NCBI RefSeq assembly: GCF_025698545.1
Contig: NC_068569.1
Span: 13,888,001 to 13,952,000 of the forward strand
Direction: 5' to 3'
DNA length: 64,000 nt
From: Gossypium raimondii
Lineage: Eukaryota > Streptophyta > Magnoliopsida > Malvales > Malvaceae
How positions within the stretch are numbered: position 1 is the first letter of the stretch; every line of letters starts with the position of its first letter. Shown one piece after another: positions 24,369 to 36,121 of the stretch. Position numbers and translations under genes: made by a program. Below the pieces are notes generated by a model. It worked only from the letters and a program-made list of their open reading frames with translations, ran no database searches and had not been told where the DNA came from.

Positions 24369-27300
24369 ATGTTTGTTAAGAGTAGAGGGGAGCATGCTTC
24401 AAAGCATGTTTTACCGAAGAACTTGGCTCTCTTGCTTTGTTTCGCTAGCTTCTGTGCTGGAATGTTCTTCAGCAATAGGTATATTGGCTTTCTTGGATTA
24501 TGTTTCTAACTCTCAATTTGCATTTTTTTTCTTTGCTGATTAAATGATGCATTTTAGTGAATTTTATAGATCTCGTGAAATAAGTTTTCACAAGTACTTC
24601 CACGGCATGCTTGAAAATTGTGATAAATCATTTTATGTGAATGTTAAATTATCCAAATGAAAAAAAATTCAGTTTTGGACTTTGTTTAATGGTTTACTAA
24701 TCATTGTTAGCAAATTATTTGGATTATTACCATTTCCAGGAATCTTGGCTTTAGTGGGTTAAAAGTTAAAACTGTACACATGTTTCTCTCTGATGTTCAT
24801 GATTTGTTCAGGGTAGAACTCATTCGGGTTAATTTCAATGCACGATATTTTCTCAACCACAACCTACTAGGTTCTCTGTGTCATGTTGTTTTGGTAATAT
24901 GAAAATTGCTTACCATGGTATACAATATTTTTTGTTGAGTCTGCTAAGCTTCTCTTTCAGACACTTAAGATGCTATTCTTTTGCTATTTGATTTTGCCAT
25001 GGCTTGCTTATAGTATATTCAAATTATTTTAATTGTGAAACACTTGAATCAGGACGTGGATGGTGCCTGATGCTAAGGGCATTCCGTGGACATCCAGAAC
25101 TGGGGGTAAACAATTTGTGGATTATGATCCAAACATTGTGAGTGCTTTTGTCCCACATATGTTCAGTCTTAGTTATCTGATCTATATGCTTGAGCTTCGA
25201 AGAGCCTACTTGTTGTAATGAAAGAAACATGGATTTGGCCTGTATGTTTTAGCAGAGTAGTGGCATTTACTCTAACGACTTGTGATATCCTTTAACTTGT
25301 CTCGTCTGCCAAACTTTCTGTCTGGATTTTTCATCATGCTGACAATTGTTTGAAATATTTGTTCTTTTCTTGAACTTAATAGGTTTTGAAGAATGAAGGC
25401 AATAACTCAGGAGACATTTCAGGGTCCCAACACTCTATTCTGTAAACCAAACTTATCTTTGTTACATCTGAATTTGAGCTATTGTACCCTATTGTGTCCT
25501 TAAATTTGTAGCTTATTTGCTGTATATGGTTTACAGGACCATGGATAAAGCCATTTCAGATTTGGAGATAAAATTGATGGCTTCTAGGGCCGAACGTGAG
25601 ACAATTCAGAAAGACCCTATGATATCTGAAGGCGTGAAGAATATAGAATCGACTTTAAAAAGGAAATATTTTATGGTTATAGGAATCAATACGGCTTTTA
25701 GTAGTCATAAGCGGAGAGATTCAGTACGTGCGACTTGGATGCCTCAAGGTCCATTACTGTTTTTATTAATTTTTATTCCTTTATGATCCTCCTCTTGGTG
25801 TATGATTAATGCTTTCTTACTATATAAATGTTCCAGCTGAGAAGCGAAAAAAATTAGAGGAAGAAACGGGTATCATCATAAGATTTGTTATAGGTCACAG
25901 GTAATTTCCACCCATTCCGGCCATTCTTTTGGCTATTTGCTTTAATTTCTCCAGTAACTGCATGTAAAGGCTTTTTGCTTTGAATGCAATTATTTATCTT
26001 ACAAAAATTCAATGAAATCGCATGTGTTAGTAAACTATATGATGTAAATGGAGTAGAAAACTGAATTAATTGGTTGGCCTTTTCTCCAGTTCAACGTCAG
26101 GTGGCATTCTTGATAAAGCCATTGAAGCTGAAGAAAAGGTGCATGGAGACTTTTTGAGATTGGTAATACTTCTATCGAGTAGTCTAATGTTTTTGTAGGT
26201 GTAAATAGATCATATAAAATATCTAAAAGACCTTTACTTCTATTTGTCCGTAATAAAAGCAGCAACATGTTGAGGGCTACCTGGAGTTGTCAGCCAAGAC
26301 AAAAACTTATTTTGCCACTGCTGTTTCCTTGTGGGATGCAGAATTTTATGTCAAAGTTGATGATGATATTCATGTGAATCTAGGTAAAACAAAATTTTAT
26401 TCTTTCATTTTGCATGTTTACAAATCTTTGTACGCACTCTAATTCCTTTATAAATATGATGACAATCATAGTTGTTGTTTTTTTTGACAAAGATGACAAT
26501 CATAGTTGTTAATAAAAGGAAAAAGGGTTGTAAATATGTGTACTCCTTTTCTTATTGAGTTGGTATGCTTGCAGCAACACTTGGTGTGACTTTAGCTAGG
26601 CATAGCAAGAAACCCCGAGTTTATATCGGCTGCATGAAGTCGGGTCCTGTTCTTGCTCGAAAGTAAGCAGAGTTTTTGTGCTTTCCAGATTAGTTTATAT
26701 GTTTAGATGAGATAAATATCTGAAATATCCGGTTGTGTTTTATATGATCTTTAATTAATAGGGGAGTGAAATACCATGAACCTGAGTACTGGAAATTTGG
26801 TGAGGTTGGGAACAAATATTTTCGACATGCTACTGGACAACTGTATGCTATATCCAAAGATTTGGCTACTTACATATTCATAAATCAGTGAGTTCCTACA
26901 TGCTTTTTTCCCGTTGTTTTGATTTCAAGCCTGTTTACCATTGATGAGTTGATGTGTGCATTTCAACTAACAGGAAGCTGGTCCAGTTACTCAACGAAGC
27001 TTTAGTTCTAGTTGTGCGGTGCATGTGTTCAAATCGAAGCTCTAATTTCATATATTTGTTAATGCCTCCAGTGATAATAGTTATGCTCTGTCTCAGGAAT
27101 GTACTGCATAAATATGCTAATGAAGATGTTTCTTTGGGAGCTTGGTTTATTGGTTTGGATGTGGAGCATGTGGATGATAGGAGACTCTGCTGTGGTACTC
27201 CACCAGGTAACTTTCATTTAATCTGTGTTATCTTGTTCAAGTAGCACTGGAGCATTGACTTTTAATAGTTTTCTTGCAGATTGTGAATGGAAAGCTCAAG

Positions 27301-27452
27301 CTGGTAATATCTGTGCTGCTTCATTTGACTGGAGGTGCAGTGGGATTTGCAGGTCTGTGGAGAGGATTATGGAGGTCCATGAACGTTGTGGTGAAGACAA
27401 GAATGCTTTATGGAGCGCAAACTTTGTGCAAACGATAAGAACTTCTTCCTGA
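24369..27452 (+). CDS. Beta-1,3-galactosyltransferase, GT31 family
   Basis: A Golgi type II membrane enzyme predicted to add beta-1,3-linked galactose to glycans or arabinogalactan proteins. Eleven exons: 24369-24478, 25053-25137, 25383-25441, 25537-25748, 25837-25900, 26090-26162, 26263-26383, 26575-26662, 26762-26887, 27097-27206, 27280-27452; 1221 nt, 406 residues, phase kept. The N-terminus has a short basic tail, then one membrane segment ([17 protein letters not shown]). Landmarks in the GT31 domain are [27 protein letters not shown], the metal-binding [11 protein letters not shown] (Asp234-236), [13 protein letters not shown], and [20 protein letters not shown]. The C-terminus is Cys-rich. 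It most resembles the small plant B3GALT group (no galectin domain). The exon 3 to 4 junction (HSIL/TMDKAIS) is the least certain. Confidence 0.92.
26458..26510 (+). repeat. 19-base direct duplication in a GT31 intron
   Basis: gatgacaatcatagttgtt occurs at 26458-26476 and again at 26492-26510, separated by a T-rich 15-base spacer, inside the intron between exons 7 and 8. It looks like a small slippage or filler duplication. Confidence 0.7.
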
Positions 27453-28836
27453 GGAAAAATACACACAAGAAATCCAGCATAGAGATGCTTTTTTTTTTAC
27501 CCTTTTTATACTTCTTTCCCCTTTCCCCACATTTATATTGCATCCATAGGTGTATACGAATGTGTAGTAGTATACCATGCTAAAGAAATGAAGATACAAC
27601 TGCCTAACCTCATGGTGGGGGGCTGGATCGAAAGTTTTTTGCCATGGTGATGAGATCTATATAATATACGTCTAATCTTTGTAGGCAGCATATTGCTGCT
27701 TACTACTCAATAAAAATCAATATTAATGCTTATTTATATATCTTCAGGACTTCTCTCTTGTGTCTTTAATATGAACAACTTCGATTCAGATACATTATGT
27801 ACAGTTTTCACGTTCATGTCTATCGATCGTAAAGACAAATCACAATATTATATGTCATGTCAGGTAGCCTTAAACGTAAAATTTGTGGATAACTCTAATA
27901 TCTGTTTAATAGTCAAGAATGGTTAACAAGTAGTACAATAGCTTACAACAAAGTATGGGTAAGGCACAAAAAACCAGGAATGATTAATGAGATCTATTTT
28001 GTTATACAATTATATATATTTTTAAAGACTCTTTCTTTAGTATAGTTGATATATCATTTTCCAACTCTATATGCAAATGTAGCAATTATTTTGCTAATAA
28101 ATCGAGACTGTTTGATGGTATACCTACCTACCAGAGCATTTAAAGTTTTGAATTATGAAATGATCAAATTAGTGGAATTATTGCACTCTCTTTTTCCTGA
28201 AATTGAGAAATAATAGCTAGGAAATTACCTAAAAATTTCGTAAGGAAATTCGTAACCATAGAAAAGATAGGCAACTGCAATAGTACAAGATAACAAGCCA
28301 AAACGACAAGCTTGTTATGGATCCCAGGCGTACCAAAAGGAAACCTGTATCTATTTACCATCCCCTCAATGATCTGTCCCTCTCTTCATGTGAAATATTA
28401 TGTCTGCATCTTTCCCTCCTTTTAGAGCAAAAAATATAAAGAAAAACAACCCCACTTTTTTTTTTCTTTTAACTATTTTCACGTGAAAACTCTGCAAATG
28501 TTGTATCTATCACTGCACCATAGTCGTATCTATCTCTCCTCACTTGTCCTCCCCACTAGAATTAGAAAAGAACCCTAGGTCCTATCTTTAGTATCTTTTC
28601 AAATTTCCCCAGTTTTTAACAGGTTTATTGGCTTTCATAGCAGCATTCTAGTTAAGGAAAAGGTAAGCATATTATATGATGCAACCATAGTTAAATTGAC
28701 AACTAGCTATCAAATTATAGAAAAGAAAAGAAGCAAAGACACCATGATTAATTATGCAGTAGTGCTTTTACATTATTGATACTTGAAAATTTATGAAAAG
28801 GGAGCGTTTGTTGAAGAGAAAACAAGGGAGGGAAAG
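27453..28836. other. Spacer between GT31 and DVL genes
   Basis: The left part should be the 3' UTR of the galactosyltransferase, with an aataaaa at about 27709. The right part should include the 3' flank of the minus-strand DVL gene. No further gene is supported. Confidence 0.5.
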
Positions 28837-29046
28837 TCAATGCTTGTCGTACTTTTGCCAACAAAGTAACATAATAACGCACCTCCTTAATATGTAAAAC
28901 CTCGACCTTTGTTCCTTAGCCATGGATAAGCACCTTTTCTTCATGCTGGACGTTTCCTCATCCTCCTCAAAACGCACTTCTTCTTCTTCTTCGTGATCAT
29001 CTCCTCTTGACGTTGATGCCGCTGACGCTGAGTGGCACTGACCCAT
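28837..29046 (-). CDS. DVL/RTFL (DEVIL/ROTUNDIFOLIA-like) small peptide
   Basis: A 69-residue intronless frame. The N-terminal half is polar and acidic (DDHEEEEEVRFEEDEE), and the C-terminal half has the conserved family core: KEQRSRFYILRRCVIMLLCW. This arginine-rich segment, with the RRC and LLCW elements, is the DVL/RTF domain. In Arabidopsis, overexpressing these small plasma-membrane-associated peptides alters polar cell growth and organ shape; their mechanism is not settled. The start is the ATG at 29046; a slightly longer frame upstream would need a TTG start and is not credible. Length is typical (about 40-150 residues). No neighbour suggests a shared pathway. Confidence 0.85.
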   Translation of the reverse strand: MGQCHSASAASTSRGDDHEEEEEVRFEEDEETSSMKKRCLSMAKEQRSRFYILRRCVIMLLCWQKYDKH

Positions 29047-29540
29047 AGTTTGCAACGTGCACCAGCAGGTTGAGAAAATATTTGCAGCAGACCCACAAGA
29101 AGGTCCTTGAATGGAGTTTTTTCAATGGACCAGTGCTTCTGTTGGACCCTCTCCTAGGCATGCTCTCTTAATTACATCTACGATATATATTTCTACTCTC
29201 GAATGAAACTGGGAAGTCTCTCTTGCAATTTGCATATACAAAAGAGACCTGCTAGGTTTCACTACAAGGCTGGCTAATTAAGCCATTTGTCTTCTTTGTG
29301 GTTTGGCCTTTTTATTATGTGTAGATAAATTAATGCAATACTATTATGCATTGCGTCGAAAACCCAGAAGAAAAAAAATAAGCAAAAGGGTTTAATGGTT
29401 GTTAAGCAAAGGAAGCCCTTAGTAGTACATTGATAATTACACAAGATAAATTAAATATGTTGCAAAAGATTTCACATATATTTCTCAAAATATTTAAACA
29501 TCTAATTCAGAGTGTTTGATATAATCAAATTAAGAAAAGA
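29047..29540. other. DVL promoter region
   Basis: Upstream of the minus-strand DVL gene. AT-rich, with no coding signal. The family is short and usually unspliced, so the promoter should lie close to 29046, but I cannot place a TATA box securely. Confidence 0.4.
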
Positions 29541-29541
29541 G

Positions 29542-29816
29542 TTTAATTATTTAATGACATTTTAGTAATTTTTTTATGTATTAATACATAATATTGGTAA
29601 TTTTTTCCTTAAACTCTACACTCTAAACTCTGACTTAAATCTCAAACTCCAAACCATAAACTTCAAACTCCAAACTCTAATCAAACCTTAAACCCTAAAT
29701 CAAAATTGGAGTGTAAAGTTCAGGATTCAAGGTTTAGGGTTTGAGGTCTAAAATTTAAAATAAAATTGTTACCAAAATTATGTATCAATAACATAAAAAA
29801 ATTATTAAATAATTAA
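29542..29816. repeat. MITE-like hairpin with telomere-like text in the loop
   Basis: The left arm (29542-29610, tttaattatttaatgac) pairs with the right arm (29750-29816) around tttttatgta...tacataat...ggtaa. The inner part contains aaaccttaaaccctaaat on one side and aaggtttagggtttgagg on the other, again complementary. The aaaccctaaa text is like the plant telomere repeat but is degenerate and arranged as an inverted pair, so it is more likely part of the element than an internal telomere. Confidence 0.55.
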
Positions 29817-30885
29817 AAAAGGACCATAAATGATATAACGAGAAGGTTACTAAAGTAAATTCTCAAATTTATATATATATATAATAGGTACTAGGTGAAA
29901 AGTAAAGTGTGGTATTTCAATTTTCAACCATTTCCTAACTATTATTTGTATTTATTACAACATTGATTGAGATAGATAGATCATCACTTCAATAAAGAAC
30001 TTTTTTGCATCCTTTATATGTTGATGTTTCAATTTTGCCCTCACTCATTGTTTCTCATCTGTACTAGCTAAGAAGTTCCCAACAAACCCCTCAAGTTGTT
30101 CCACACTTTTTCATTTTCTAAACATAAAGTAAAATGAGATAATACTTTTAGCATATAATCATTGTCATCAATTATTTTCCTTAATTAAATAACTCATAAA
30201 AATATCTAAGATTTATATTTGATACATTACGTAGGTATAATATAACATTATCGTTGCAGCATAAATAACCACCTATTATTACTGAATAATTGTCACAATA
30301 TATTTCATGTACCCAAAAATATCCCAATATTTTCATTTTAAAATATTTAGATAATCATGTAATATTCTAGATATTATCTAAAATTGGAGCAACCTATTTC
30401 ATTAGGGTTAAAATATTTTTAAGTTTATATTTTTCTTATATTTAAAATTATTTATTTATTTTTAGATTTTAAAATTTAGGTCTAATTATTAATTTATCAT
30501 TAAAATTAATTTATTAAATTCATTCGTATTATATTTTGAAATAGATAATTTATTCATTTGGTAGCCATATAATAAAGAAATAGTGCTGTAATGAAATTAA
30601 ATTTAATAAAAAAATTTAATATTTTTAATTATACTTACATTTTAAATCTGAAAAGTAAATGTATTAAATTCCTGAAAGGAAAAATAGTGGACTAATTTCT
30701 GAAGTATAAAGAGTATAGCGACTTAAAACAGACTTTATCCTTCCTCCAATGCCATTCGAGCCCTATCTTCAAGCAAAAGTCCCGAAACGGCATCGTTCAT
30801 AAGCTAACCAAGGCAGGGCACGCATGAGATTCCTAGAACCGGAGCAATTCAATCGGTGAAACAAATAAAATACTAGTTAAATTAA

Positions 30886-31356
30886 AGGCTTAATTCAAAA
30901 AATACCCCTAAGCTATACCTGTATTCTCAAAATGGTACTTCAACTTTTCTGATCAAATGTGGTACTCAAATTTATCTCAAAAATTAATATCGTTAGGAAA
31001 AAAAATTTTAACCAATCAAAAACTGCCACGTCAACAATATTTGATTTTACCCTTTTTTATGGAATTTGTTAAGGAGAAAATAAAAATGTTAAATGTTAAT
31101 ATTAAAAAAATAAAAATAAAAAACAAAAATTTCCTCTTCATCCCTCTCTCCGCCCCCTCTCGGCTCCCTTCCACCACCACCGCTTTCTCCTCCCCTTCTT
31201 GACATGGCAAATACTGTTGACATGGCAATCTCTGATAGGCTAATTTTTTTTTCCCAACGGTGTTAAATTTTGGAGTAAGAAGTTATTTGACAAAAAAAAA
31301 AAAGTATCATTTTGGAAACGCGGGTATAGTTTAAGGGGTATTTTTTAATTAAGCCT
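30886..31356. repeat. Terminal-inverted-repeat element (about 470 bp)
   Basis: The left end aggcttaattcaaaaaatac continues ccctaagctatacc; the right end reads ggtatagtttaaggggtatt and tttttaattaagcct, its near-perfect complement over about 55 bases (the ends also share the aaaatggtact / agtatcatttt pair). The inside holds a C/T-rich patch (ccctctctccgccccctctcgg) and two copies of tgacatggcaa. No transposase frame is present. A target duplication could not be fixed because the flanks are A/T-rich. Confidence 0.65.
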
Positions 31357-31749
31357 GAATTAAATCATCAATAAAATTTCTATTGGAAGTTCCCCTAAAT
31401 ATTGGTTTCGTGTGGCTCGTGTTCAAGTAGTAGACGCTTAGAAGGTTTCTTGTTGCCTAAAACACCTTCGCTTCCTCTTATAAATTATATTAAACCTATA
31501 AATTTCTTTGCTTGAAATCGACCCTTTTCTCTTGATCAATCAATCAATTAAGGGTTTTGTTTTTAGTTGAAACCCTAATTTCTCAAAGCCTCCTCCTTGT
31601 TTCTTGTCGGGTATTATTTCTGATGTTGTATTTGGACAAAGTTTTTACTTTTATTTGTTCTCTTTCTCTAATTTAGAAAAAGAATTGATCTTCTACTGAT
31701 GTTTCGATGTTTGAAATTCGCAGCGGATAATCAGGGATCGAGTCTTGCA
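31357..31749 (+). promoter_or_regulatory. ATG8 promoter and probably spliced 5' leader
   Basis: A leader exon ending near ttcttgtcgg/gtattattt (about 31610) and an acceptor attcgcag/cggataatc just before the ATG suggest one 5' UTR intron, common in plant ATG8 genes. Read from splice consensus only. Confidence 0.4.
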
Positions 31750-33141
<1,392 letters not shown>

Positions 33142-33589
33142 TGCTATCACTCTATGTAAATAGCTAAAGTGGAAGGTGTAAATTCTCGGTGGTGCTAATT
33201 ATTCCCAATGCTTTGCTCTTGACAATGACGATTTTATTATTATCTGAACTTTCAATTTTATTTTCTATAAATTAAATGGCTGAATCCAACTTCAGCAGCG
33301 ATTCATAATTGTAAAGTTATTCTGGTTTTAATTATGATCCATGAATGCTTAAAAGTTCTACAAGGTTAGGAGACAAGTCAGTTGTTTGATATGACTCTTT
33401 CTCTCTGCCATGATTGTTATCCGGTCATTTTCGGACAGTATGGAATCGTTTGGTAGTAGATCCATGAAAGGTGCTCAAGAAACTTTGTTATGCTGTTAAG
33501 TTGCCATAAATTGGAGAATATAGGTCACTCAAAAATGAATGAAGGACACATCAAAGCGTTGGCAATTACAATTTTTTTTAATGTTACGT
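33142..33589. other. Spacer between convergent ATG8 and small-protein genes
   Basis: The two genes converge, so this stretch should hold both 3' UTRs. Nothing else is seen. Confidence 0.5.
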
Positions 33590-33826
33590 TCATTTGGAGG
33601 AACCCTTTTTCTGGCATTTATTCTTGACCCATGTTAAGCCCTTGGATATCCCATGCTTGAATTTCTTGGCTCCCTTCAAAGTCGCTGTTTTGGCTTTATT
33701 CAGTCCACCTTTTCTTTTGGGTTTCTTGTTGTCGTGCTCTTTCTTGGTTGTAGCCTCCTCGTCTTCCATTGCACCAATTCCACCAGCCCCCCATTGATCG
33801 GCCCAGCTTGGTGCCTCACTAGCCAT
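33590..33826 (-). CDS. Small basic plant protein of unknown function
   Basis: A 78-residue intronless frame starting MASEAPSWADQWGAGGIGAM. The short acidic N-terminal part (MEDEEATTKKEHD) is followed by a strongly basic C-terminal half rich in Lys with GLNKAKTATLKGAKKFKHGI and WVKNKCQKKGSSK. I believe related short plant proteins opening SWADQWG exist, but they carry no characterised domain and I do not give a function. The composition suggests nucleic-acid or membrane-phosphate contact, which is only inference. It converges on ATG8 and is followed upstream by a region with a possible leader intron. Confidence 0.65.
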   Translation of the reverse strand: MASEAPSWADQWGAGGIGAMEDEEATTKKEHDNKKPKRKGGLNKAKTATLKGAKKFKHGISKGLTWVKNKCQKKGSSK

Positions 33827-36121
33827 AGGTCCTTCTTACCCTTGAATTCATAGCAAAAACAAGGTTATAAAATGAACCCAACTCCAATCCCAATGATAAT
33901 AACCTTGTTTTAAATGCAACGAAGCAGTAGACATTTTATGTTTGTTCACATTAAAAGATAGAAAGAAAAATGAAACCCTCGCAGCCAAATCTATGCTTGA
34001 ATGATTGAAGCATAGATCCTTTGTTGGAGTGCCATGAAACCATAATTACGAGAGCTTCTTTTTCATTTTGTGTGTAAATATGATCAAAATTTGACACGAC
34101 AAGGAAGAACTTAAAATAGTATATAAACTGGATCTTAAACTTATGCCTACAAGCATCTGCAGAAGTAGGTTAAGAGGCTTTATACCCTCCCAATGGGAGC
34201 TAATGAAAAGGATCTAGGATGTAGTAGAAATTATGAGACTTGAGCATTTGTTAGTAATAGATGAAATGAGAAAAAGCAACAAGTAAAACAAAGAGAAGGG
34301 GTTTGATGAAAGATAGTAATGGTAGTACGCACCTGGTCCTGGTGATGATTACCAACGGCTCTGCTATGCCTGAAAAAAATTTTGATAGAAGCAGGAGATG
34401 AACAATAATGGGATTTCTCTGCTCAAGAACCTTTTAAAACGTAATAAAGAAAGGACCACTTAGAGATGACTTTGTCTTTTAATCTTATTTTGCTGCCCCT
34501 TTTTTTAAAGGACTTGCCAACTCACTTGTTCCCATCATCTGAAGCAAACTCCTTGTAGCATCTTCATATCTGTTTCTTTCCTTTTTTTTTTTTAAAAATT
34601 ACTATAAATAATTCATGATGATTATTATAATATTTGATGTAAACCTTCATGCCATGTTCAATTCCTAATACTTGCATTCCCTTTTAACTATCATCTGATG
34701 TCATCCTGTTTTATGTTCATTATTTTACCTAGTTACGGCTGCTTAAAATACTATTTAGCCAATGGAGTAATTTGACGATGCTCCTTTCTATTTTTAATAT
34801 TTTCTAGGAAAATGTAAAAGAAAAACATAAATCTGTGTCTTAACCCCACTTTTTTCCCTGATTAGAACTAAACGGCAGAATAAATTTAAAAGTAAGAAAA
34901 GAAATTTCATCTTTATTTGACCAAATGAGAGTGCAGCTGTTGGTTCTTTCATCTCCCTTTTATATATTAATCATGGTTCGATGATTGCTAGTTGCTTGAT
35001 TCTTATAGTTTGAAATAAAATCTTTAAAGAAAAGTAATTAATGAGGTCTTTCCCTATTAAAATATCGCTCAAACACCAGAACTGAATACCATATATTAAG
35101 TATGGAATGGCTTAGGAAGTCCTTGGTTGAAGAAACAAATTAGTAGTTGTTTTGACACTGACTCTTACATCTTGAAAGATTGGTTTTTGGCCATTTTCAA
35201 AGAGTAGAAATGAGTTAGGTAAAATATCCTACTGGGTTTGGCAGCTAACTCCATCTATCAGCCCAGCTAAGTGCTCCACGACTTCGTCAGTTGTCACATC
35301 TACCGACCGTGAACTGCCTCAATCATACAAAAAGCAGCTGCTTTGGGCTTGGCTTTATTTAAATCCTGCTTTCTCATTGGTTTTCTAGTTATGGACGGAT
35401 GCCACAATCATACAAAAAGCAAGGTGTGGCAATGCCACAACTATGAATATTCAAGGCAAGAAATCCGTTTCTTCCATGAAAACACGTATGAGCTTAAAAC
35501 AGTAACAAATAGACAAGAAGCTGAGGTAAGGTAAGCCCACAAAAAACTAACACAATGTGTGCGGATTGCATGCAGTAATTTGGGATAATCATAATCACTA
35601 CCATTGTCGAGTATATTCTACCCGCTATAGATAAAAATTTAACATCCTAACCATTTAGTCTCTTTGAAAGCTTGTCCACAAAGAACTGGTATGTACCATG
35701 CAATGAATACATTTTTGTTACCATGCAAGCATTTTCTTTTTGCCATTTGTTTCTTCTTACCATTTCAAGAAGGCAATTAAACATCTGCTTGGAACAAGTT
35801 TCGTGGCAAAAGAAATTAACCTAGAAATGAAAAACAGAAAATGAAAATAAAAGAATATTCAACCCTTTTGATGTTCTCCAAAAAGATAATCGAACCGAAA
35901 ATTTGAAAGTTGAAGCCTAAACAAAAAATGTTCTTAGGCATATAAAGATTAGACGCCGATAATAATGTCATATAAACATGAAAATGTTCAAAGCAAACAA
36001 AGAATTGACTGAATAGCTCAACCTGAGCTCCGCAGTTAATTAACTTGATTTTGTTCATCATATCGTATCATATCCCATGTCACCCCTTCATGACATCGTG
36101 GTTCCTTTTCTTGTAGCTAAT
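33827..36121. other. Spacer upstream of the small-protein gene and 3' flank of the SKS gene
   Basis: No gene is supported. It has A/T-rich spacers and a 17-base direct repeat (caatcatacaaaaagca near 35322 and 35405). The frame at 35343-35534 lacks family features. Confidence 0.5.

Noticed and set aside
26954-27244. 96-codon plus frame between exons of the GT31 gene
   Set aside because: It begins inside an intron and only its last part matches the real exon 10.
29047-29055. DVL start three codons further upstream
   Set aside because: That codon is TTG, not ATG; the ATG at 29046 is in frame and gives a normal length.
29670-29750. Internal telomere
   Set aside because: The telomere-like units are degenerate, few, and paired as an inverted repeat within a small element.
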